NCBI RefSeq assembly: GCF_030269925.1 | Contig: NC_085111.1 | Coordinates: 3,898,142 to 3,962,141, forward strand | Reading direction: 5' to 3' | DNA from: Bombyx mori | Lineage: Eukaryota > Arthropoda > Insecta > Lepidoptera > Bombycidae | DNA length: 64,000 nt | Shown here: piece after piece, positions 57,703 through 64,000 of the stretch | Layout: every line of letters starts with the position of its first letter | Numbering within the stretch: the stretch's first letter is position 1 | The notes under the pieces: model-generated | What the model was told of the DNA's origin: nothing | The model's database searches: none | The model's input: the letters and a program-made list of their open reading frames with translations, nothing else | Program-made: the position numbers and the translations under genes

Positions 57703-57850
57703 CTAGCTTTTCGCTCGTACTCGTCTGCGCGGGTGGCATATTTTATACGACCGCTACATAAACTGGTATTCAGTAGTGGGATCAAAAGTAGCCTATATTT
57801 TTTCTCGGGGCTCAAAGACAACTGGCAATACTGAATTTCCTCGGAATTAG
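57703..57850 (-). mobile_element. Probable Helitron 3' end fragment
   Basis: CTAG at 57703-57706 is followed by 'ctttcgctcgtactcgtctg', a GC-rich terminal hairpin pattern like family 2. The 5' end is not recognised, so the right border is approximate. Confidence 0.5.
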
Positions 57851-58013
57851 TTCTGTAGCTTGGGTGCGAAGACTGATCGGACAAATGCGAACTACTTCCA
57901 TATTAATAACTATATTTCTATTACTTCATTCTATTATTCAGACCAGGATCATCAGGGCGTTTTTTTCTTTTTTAGTTCGACTTGCCATTTAAACTGTACA
58001 CTTCTAGTCTATA

Positions 58014-58626
58014 TCTATACTAACATTATAAAGAGGAAAGATTTGTTTGTTTGTTTGTTTGTATTGAATAGGCTCCGAAACTACTGGACCGATTTGAAAA
58101 ATTCTTTCACTGTTTGGAAGCTACACTACCCCCGAGTGACATGGCTATATTCTTTAAAAAAAAATTAGGGATCCTTCTAAAACTCGAATAATGTAACACA
58201 AGGTGTAAAAAATTACCTAAAATATTCTTTACATTGCTTGCGCTGCGAAAGCTATTGATGATAGAATAAAATAATGTACTATGACTTTGTAGAACACATT
58301 ATTACTTACAAAAGAGATTTATTTAAAAAAATTAAACAACGTCAAATATCGGTTACAGGGAAGCTCTGACTCAATAAACTTAATAGCTTTTGTTTTGTAT
58401 GTATGAGCTTTTTACGAAACTTAAATAAATAATAATATAAAAATAATCATAAAATATATCATTTAAATGAAAATAAAAGTTCATTAAAATAATAATATTC
58501 AAACTAACTTTATAATTTTCTTTTATTTGTAACCTGATACAAATAGAAGGTTTGATGTATGTGTATTATAATTTTTTATTTTGAAATTTTCGTTAAGACC
58601 CGAGCGAAGCCGGAGCGGGCCGCTAG
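58014..58626 (+). mobile_element. Non-autonomous Helitron, family 4 (613 bp)
   Basis: It opens with TC ('tctatactaacattataaag') followed by (TTTG)n near 58043-58060, and closes with a GC-rich hairpin region ('cccgagcgaagccggagcgg') and CTAG before T. It carries no Rep/helicase frame; the 102-codon frame at 57860-58168 crosses its border and is not a gene. Confidence 0.85.
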
Positions 58627-58904
58627 TCGACTATAAACGAGTAATTAAGTTATTAATAAGGTGATCAACTCAAGTATTTATATTCGTAGGATAACCGAGA
58701 ATTATCTGTGTCAATTTTCACTACATAATTCTTTTTAATATTCCACATTACTGAGCTGACATTTCCTGTGAGTTTGTTGTATATAAAGTAGTAAAACGTG
58801 GCCACATATTGCTGTAATTTATGCAAAATATTATATGTATATGTTATATAGTTATTTTTTTCGCAAATATTATAATAGCTGTGTAATGCTTCAGCTCAAT
58901 CGCA

Positions 58905-59095
58905 CAAATAGCATGCGTACGGAGTCGTCTCACGGCTTACCTGGTCTTGAGCGGTTACCGGAGCCCATAGACATCGACATTGTAAATGCCGCACTTACCT
59001 TGAGACATAAGTTTTAAGTGTCAGTTTTATAGAACAACGGCTGCCCCACGCTTCGAACCGAAACGCATTATTGCTTCACGACAGAAATGGGCAAC
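58905..59095 (-). mobile_element. Old SINE fragment
   Basis: 'gcggttaccggagcccatag', 'ccttgagacataagtttta' and 'cgaaacgcattattgcttca' are the complemented SINE body. The ends are worn and the 'aagcaataaaa' tail is lost. Confidence 0.8.
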
Positions 59096-59544
59096 CTTAA
59101 TACTGTTAATCATGTGTAATTTATAGAGTATACAAGTTAAGTTTTCACATTAGACAATCAACTTTCTTTTCAATCAACACAGGTCTAACTATTTCTTTCT
59201 CTACTCTCACATTCTGCACGCGTAGAATATGCGATTATTAAAATAAATATGCTTGCTCACTTTCTCAAATTGACAACACAATAATGCACTCTTCATGATA
59301 ATTAAATTATGAATTTACTACAATTAAAAGGGGCTTTTAAAATAACATTGCTTCTATTTCAAATTTTGATTTGAGTTTTATTTTAATACCGTTTTGTGCT
59401 TTTATTACCTGACTTTTGATTCGCGTTTGAAAATGAGATTTCCTTATAAAATTTACTAAAAAGTGTTTTAAACGAAAGTACTATTAACAAAATTGAATCT
59501 CAACAAATCAATGCTCACAAAACAAAACAAACAAAATATCTTGG
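59096..59544. other. No gene or repeat recognised
   Basis: AT-rich sequence without supported features. Confidence 0.5.
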
Positions 59545-59660
59545 TTTTATTGCTTAGATTGGTAAACAAGCTCACGGTCCACCTGGTGCTAAGTGCTTAC
59601 CGAACCCTATAGGCTGTTTTTGCTGCCAACAACCTTGAGACTTCAGTTCCATGATCCTAT
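59545..59660 (-). mobile_element. Old SINE 3' half
   Basis: 'ttattgcttagattggtaaa', 'ctcacggtccacctggtgct' and 'ccttgagacttcagttcc' mark a diverged 3' half. Confidence 0.7.
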
Positions 59661-59759
59661 TGTATTATATGATGACACTTCTACTCTTCGAAAAGGATCC
59701 CCAAGGTTCAAAATGGTAAGGTATTTACATTTTAATGTCTATTGATCATCATTTAACAC

Positions 59760-59935
59760 CGGATTTTTTTTGGATGGAAGGTTTAAACTTTGCCAGGAAA
59801 GGTTGGCGAACATTTACCTCCTCGCGCCTTCCAATACCTGGCAGACCTGACCTAAAGGGCAGTTGATTCGCGAATGCATCTATTACCAAATCCAGTTTGT
59901 GATAGGGAAAGATGGTGGAATATCGTGAGAGGCGT
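59760..59935 (-). mobile_element. Old Jockey 3' end
   Basis: 'tttgccaggaaaggttggcg' and 'gattcgcgaatgcatctatt' keep the order seen at 23500-23660, strongly diverged. Confidence 0.6.
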
Positions 59936-60029
59936 TAAGTCCTCCTTCACGGCGATCACGATCACTCTGTCAGGAGTGAAACGATTCAGAAAAAAAACAA
60001 GCGTGTGACTGTCTGCTGTCCTATAAACG

Positions 60030-60262
60030 CGTTTTTTTTTTATTGCCCTTGTAGGCAGACAAGCATACGACCCACCTGATGGTGAGTGGTTACCGTCGCC
60101 CATGGACTCCAGCAATGCCAGGGGCAGAGCCAAGCCGCTGCCTACCGCTTAATACTCTCCACAAGCCTCGTTTGAAGAAGGACATGTCATAGCGCTCGGG
60201 AAACACCGTGGAGGGGAGCTCATTCCGTAGCCGGATGGTACGTGGCAAGTAGAGTCTCCCTT
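60030..60262 (-). mobile_element. 5'-truncated CR1-like LINE, 3' ~230 bases
   Basis: It includes the T-run, 'attgcccttgtaggcagac', the shared 3' end and coding sequence back to the 'RTIRLWNELP' region ('gtggaggggagctcattccg', 'gccggatggtacgtggcaag'). It is close to the 38285-38525 sequence, so fairly young. Confidence 0.92.
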
Positions 60263-60348
60263 TAAGCTTTTTAGTTTGTGTAATAGTTTAGGTAACGAAC
60301 TACTGAAATTTCTGAAGCTATTTTTACCTTCTGGGCCAAAATATGTAA

Positions 60349-60598
60349 TCTATACTAATATATAAATCTACAGTGGTTTGTACGGATGTTCCGTTATAAC
60401 TACTGAACCGTGCACCCGATTGACTTGAAACTTGGTATCCGTGTAGAAAATACATGTGATTAATGGATAGTCTAATACTTATATGAGTGTTGGATTCCCT
60501 ACACCAGTTGCGGGGGCGTTAACGATGAAAGTCTTTGAGGGGGTGAGAAATAATAATGTTAATTTTAAATGCCCAGTGAAGCGGACGGGTACGGTTGG
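60349..60598 (+). mobile_element. Non-autonomous Helitron, family 3, worn 3' end
   Basis: It is nearly the same length and sequence as 4798-5047. The terminal CTAG has changed to 'ttgg'. Confidence 0.78.
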
Positions 60599-60843
60599 TT
60601 TCATATAAAAAAGCATTTACGACAAAACTCCAAAGCAAATATGTTATTTGTAGTGTCGCTTTCACATTCAAATAACAAACGATTTTCCCACGGTATTTAA
60701 TTCAATTGTTTTTCTGCCTTATTTGGCGACGCCCACGCACGCACCAGGCAGGTTAACGTTATTTCGAATATGACATTGAAACTATAATATCATAATTGAT
60801 GGTACCTAAAAAATAAATTGATTTCAATCGTTTTATAAAACAA

Positions 60844-61150
60844 CTAGCTTTCGCCCGCGACTCCGTCCGCGTGGAATAGTTACTTTGGCATAACGTTAAA
60901 TTTAACCCCCACTTCATTTACGTAGAAAGTGAAAATATTTTTTAAATTATAGAATGTTAAGGAGTTATTTTGAATTTATTTATTGGTGCTCCACTTGTAT
61001 TGGTCTTACCGTGATGTTACATATAGCCTATAGCCTTCCTCAATAAATGAGCTATGTAACACTGGAAGAATTTTTCAAATCGGACCAGTAGTTCCTGAGA
61101 TTGGCGTGTTCAAACAAACAAACTCTTCAGCTTTATAATATTAGTATAGA
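60844..61150 (-). mobile_element. Non-autonomous Helitron, family 2 (307 bp)
   Basis: CTAG at 60844-60847 with hairpin 'cgcgactccgtccgcg', minus-strand TC start at 61150, flanks A and T. Confidence 0.86.
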
Positions 61151-63004
61151 TTTCATGGGTAGCAACATTATATTGAACAATAAAACGTATATTGGTATTT
61201 TCTATTTAATAAACCAGTTTTCCAGGATCTCAAGGAATTTAAGCTAGAAGATAATTTGGTTATGGTAATAAATGAATAAAAAATGTTGTCTTAAAATAAG
61301 TTTGCGTTTGTCAGAAGTTAAGCAATCGGCTGGAAATTCAGCGATTATTTTTGTTTAGGACAATGAGCTTATGTTCGTAAAACAATTTTATATTAATAAG
61401 ACTTTGATTGCATTACGATACGCATGTGCATTTAAATATTTAAACTACAGAAATTATTTATTATTTATTTTTTAATATATCAAAGACCAATATTTAAAAA
61501 AGAAACAGTGAAATTAGGATTAACATTAGAGAGAATTGGCATAATTAAATCGACTACAGAAATAAAACGAAAACGGAATACTCAGAACGGACGGTAGGTA
61601 TACTGATTAGGTCCTTCCGGCGATGTGTTTTAGTCAGGTTTAAATCTAAATGGAAAGGTCACGGTGACCCGTACTGAGTCACAATATCGCTTCGTTTTTA
61701 AGTTTTTTGTTCATTTCGTAAAAACCTTCTGGCCACTTTGGTGGGTCACGTGAGGTCTGAGCTCAATTTAGTTGTATATCGATCGACTTATCGGCTATTT
61801 CTTTAACCAGAGGCTCGCGATGTCTACGCAGGAGAGATTACATATTTGAGGAACGAAAAATCAGAAATATGTGGATAAAGAAATCTTACTTTTGTTTCTG
61901 TAGGTCGTTACTTTTTTTATGGCTATGGTTGGTATGGTTATGGTTATGGTTATGGTTATGGTTCGTGTATGGTTATCATAGTCGCACATACTAGCAGCAG
62001 TTGGCATTCGGTGTCTAGTACTACAAATATAGTATTTTAAATACACATTTTGCTAGTTTTTTTTTTCGCAAAAATTGCAAACAGTTTGAAACGTCTGCAA
62101 TATTGACTTGTAATTTTGCTATAATTGACAGATGAAGCTTAAATCAACAACAATAAAAATAATAATATGTTAAATTAATGTCCATTAATCGGAGCCAGTT
62201 AAAGAACGATTATATTGATAAAGTTATAACAATATATTTTATAAACGAGAATTAGTAATAGGGATTGTGTAATTAATGACTGCAGGGTCTATTACGATCC
62301 TTATAGTACTGTTTTTGTCTCATTTTGAAGATTAGCGCATCTTGAAAGAGGTTTCAGCTTCCCGATTCAGGGTTGGTGGTATTAAGGTTTTAATGTTTTC
62401 GTTATCCAATGATAAAATTTAACACCGCGTGGATCATGCATTCCTCTGCCCAACTACAACAGAAAAAAAATTAAATAAATCCATAAATTATCAGTAGAAA
62501 GTGCATTAGTACAATCTAAACCGTATATGTGGTAATAAAGGTACTCTCACAGACAGTTCCAATTGTGAGTATGGACACGGATAGCATCAAATTCAATCGA
62601 AAAACAATATTGTTATTTATTTATTTATTTATTTATATTAACGAATACTATCACTTACGTAAGACGTTCAAGGATGATTGTAAATACCGGTTCTATAAAG
62701 TTTTGAAAGTATTTCCGCGTTGTATTTTTGAATATCCTTATTAGTCACCGATCCATGGTTTGTTAGTGGTCGTGAATTGTTGAAGTGAGTTTTATGAAAT
62801 TACTATCGAATCTCAGCCGTGATTATTGCTAAATTGAAATAAGCCTCATTGTTGACACTGAAATGTCCCCGTTCTAAGTTGTAACCCACTTGTTTGGGTT
62901 AAAGATACACAATGATCGATTGCAACCAAATCGATACACAAATGAAAATAAATTTTATGTCTTACATTAAAAAAAATACCACCAAAATAATTGTCATGTA
63001 GATT
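61151..63004. other. No gene; short tandem tracts at 61920-61975 and 62615-62637
   Basis: The first tract is imperfect TTATGG hexamers and the second is (TTTA)n. A very worn SINE-like stretch may lie near 62380-62460. No coding signal is present. Confidence 0.5.
61920..61975 (+). repeat. Imperfect TTATGG hexamer tract
   Basis: About seven units of ggttat with two interruptions. It differs from the insect telomere repeat TTAGG. Confidence 0.85.
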
Positions 63005-63255
63005 TTTTTATTTTTTTTTATTGCTTAGATGGGTGGACGAGCACACCTGGTGTTAAGTGGTTACTGGAGCCCATAGACATCCACAACGTAAATGCGCCAC
63101 CCACCTTGAGATATAAGTTCTAAGGTCTCAAGTATAGTTACAACGGCTGCCCCATCCTTCAAACCGAAACGCATTACTCCTTCACGGCAGAAATAGGCAG
63201 GGTGGTGGTCCCCATCCGCGCGGACTCACAAGAGGTCCACCAGTGCCACCAGTAA
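63005..63255 (-). mobile_element. Bombyx tRNA-derived SINE, 5'-truncated
   Basis: The reverse complement gives the full body and tail; a deletion removes part of 'gggctgtgagctc' near 63042. A local duplication of 'accagt' lies at the 5' border near 63238-63255. Confidence 0.88.
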
Positions 63256-63692
63256 TAAAGATTACTGGTGGATTTAATATGCCATATATTTCTATAGCAT
63301 CTATCACGTACATTTTTTTTAAATGTCAATCCTCTAGATAATATATAGCTCTGCATAATTGGAAATATATTAATGTCAACAATTTGTACATACATATAAT
63401 ATAAATCAACTTTACTTAATATTATAAACGCGAAGAGTGAATTTGTTTTTTTCCTTACACGTTCACTTCTTAACTACTCAACCTAATCATCCTGAGATTT
63501 TGTATAGAGAGTGAGAGAGAGAATGATATATTAATCTTTTATTCAGAAAACAGTACATACTCTAAAAGGATTGATTTTCTTTTTAATTAACTTGATTGAA
63601 AACGTTTTGAAAAGCTAGCTGTTGTTATTAGGATTTTACTAGCTTATGGTATTTAAAATTTCAGCAAGTGTGCATCGATTTTTTATTCCCAG
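63256..63692. other. No gene or repeat recognised
   Basis: AT-rich, with a short GA-rich tract near 63508-63522. Confidence 0.5.
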
Positions 63693-63748
63693 TTTTTTTT
63701 TTGTTACCCTTGTAGACAGACGAGCATACGCCCCACTTGAAGACTGAT
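63693..63748 (-). mobile_element. Very short CR1-like LINE tail
   Basis: 'gttacccttgtagacagac' and 'gagcatacgccccactt' match only the final ~50 bases of the LINE 3' end, then similarity stops. Confidence 0.7.
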
Positions 63749-63802
63749 TCGCGACCATGCGGTTCGGATTCGATTGAAATCGGTTGATAATTATGTTTGA
63801 TG

Positions 63803-63824
63803 TATGCAAGTATGTATGTATGTA
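63803..63824 (+). repeat. Short GTAT tandem tract
   Basis: 'gcaagtatgtatgtatgtat' is a simple tetranucleotide repeat; nothing else is seen to the window end. Confidence 0.85.
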
Positions 63825-64000
63825 TAAAATTTAATCAATATGATATATTGATATTACAGGAAAAATCTGTCGCGGATCATTTCCCAATTAAATATAAATT
63901 ATTCGTATGTAATGAAATGTAAATAGTTATTTAAATTTCAATTTTATTATCAATGCACTGCCGATTGCACCTATAATTGAGGTGACATCGTATGCAATGT

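Noticed and set aside
61920..61975. Telomere-like hexamer tract
   Set aside because: The unit TTATGG is not the lepidopteran TTAGG repeat and the tract is short and imperfect.

Overview
The window looks like non-coding, repeat-rich DNA from the silkworm Bombyx mori or a very close relative. It is AT-rich and holds many copies of a tRNA-derived SINE with the Bombyx-type body and the '...aagcaataaaa' tail. It also holds Lepidoptera-type non-autonomous Helitrons and the 3' ends of Jockey-, CR1-like-, R1- and RTE-type LINEs. I found no host protein-coding gene, rRNA gene, real tRNA gene or CRISPR array that I can support. The only convincing coding sequences belong to retrotransposons. I cannot tell from sequence alone whether this is autosome, Z or W.

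Layout: 1-23.4 kb is AT-rich DNA sprinkled with SINEs, truncated LINE tails, three Helitron families and a MITE with long inverted repeats. 23.49-28.59 kb (minus strand) is an apparently intact Jockey-clade LINE. Its ORF1 has three CCHC knuckles, its ORF2 has endonuclease and reverse transcriptase, and it has a repeated 5' leader and a long A-tail. Against its 5' end lies a truncated CR1-like tail. 29.5-31.7 kb contains a SINE head with RNA polymerase III boxes, then another SINE split by a 5'-truncated R1-clade LINE with an 11-bp target duplication. 32.5-34.7 kb has two Helitrons tail to tail and a second MITE. 35.6-38.5 kb is a long CR1-like LINE whose ORF begins inside a foreign 267-bp R1-type 3' fragment with a 13-bp target duplication. 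39-41.2 kb has more SINEs.

41.9-53.6 kb is the most striking region. It is a giant inverted repeat with two 5.46-kb arms (41896-47358 and 48122-53584) around a 763-bp spacer. Every paired position sums to 95480, and I saw no mismatch in the stretches I compared. A 204-bp block just outside the left arm (41694-41897) is repeated directly after it (47359-47562). That arrangement is what replication template switching would leave. The arms carry old, decayed LINE and SINE pieces, so the duplication is far younger than its contents. An assembly artefact must be excluded. 53.6-64 kb returns to AT-rich DNA with Helitrons, SINEs and LINE tails.

Nothing here forms a host pathway. The functional relations are between mobile elements: LINEs encode retrotransposition proteins, the SINE shares its 3' tail with the CR1-like LINE and probably uses its machinery, Helitrons and MITEs depend on partners elsewhere, and transcripts across the inverted repeat could fold into long double-stranded RNA.
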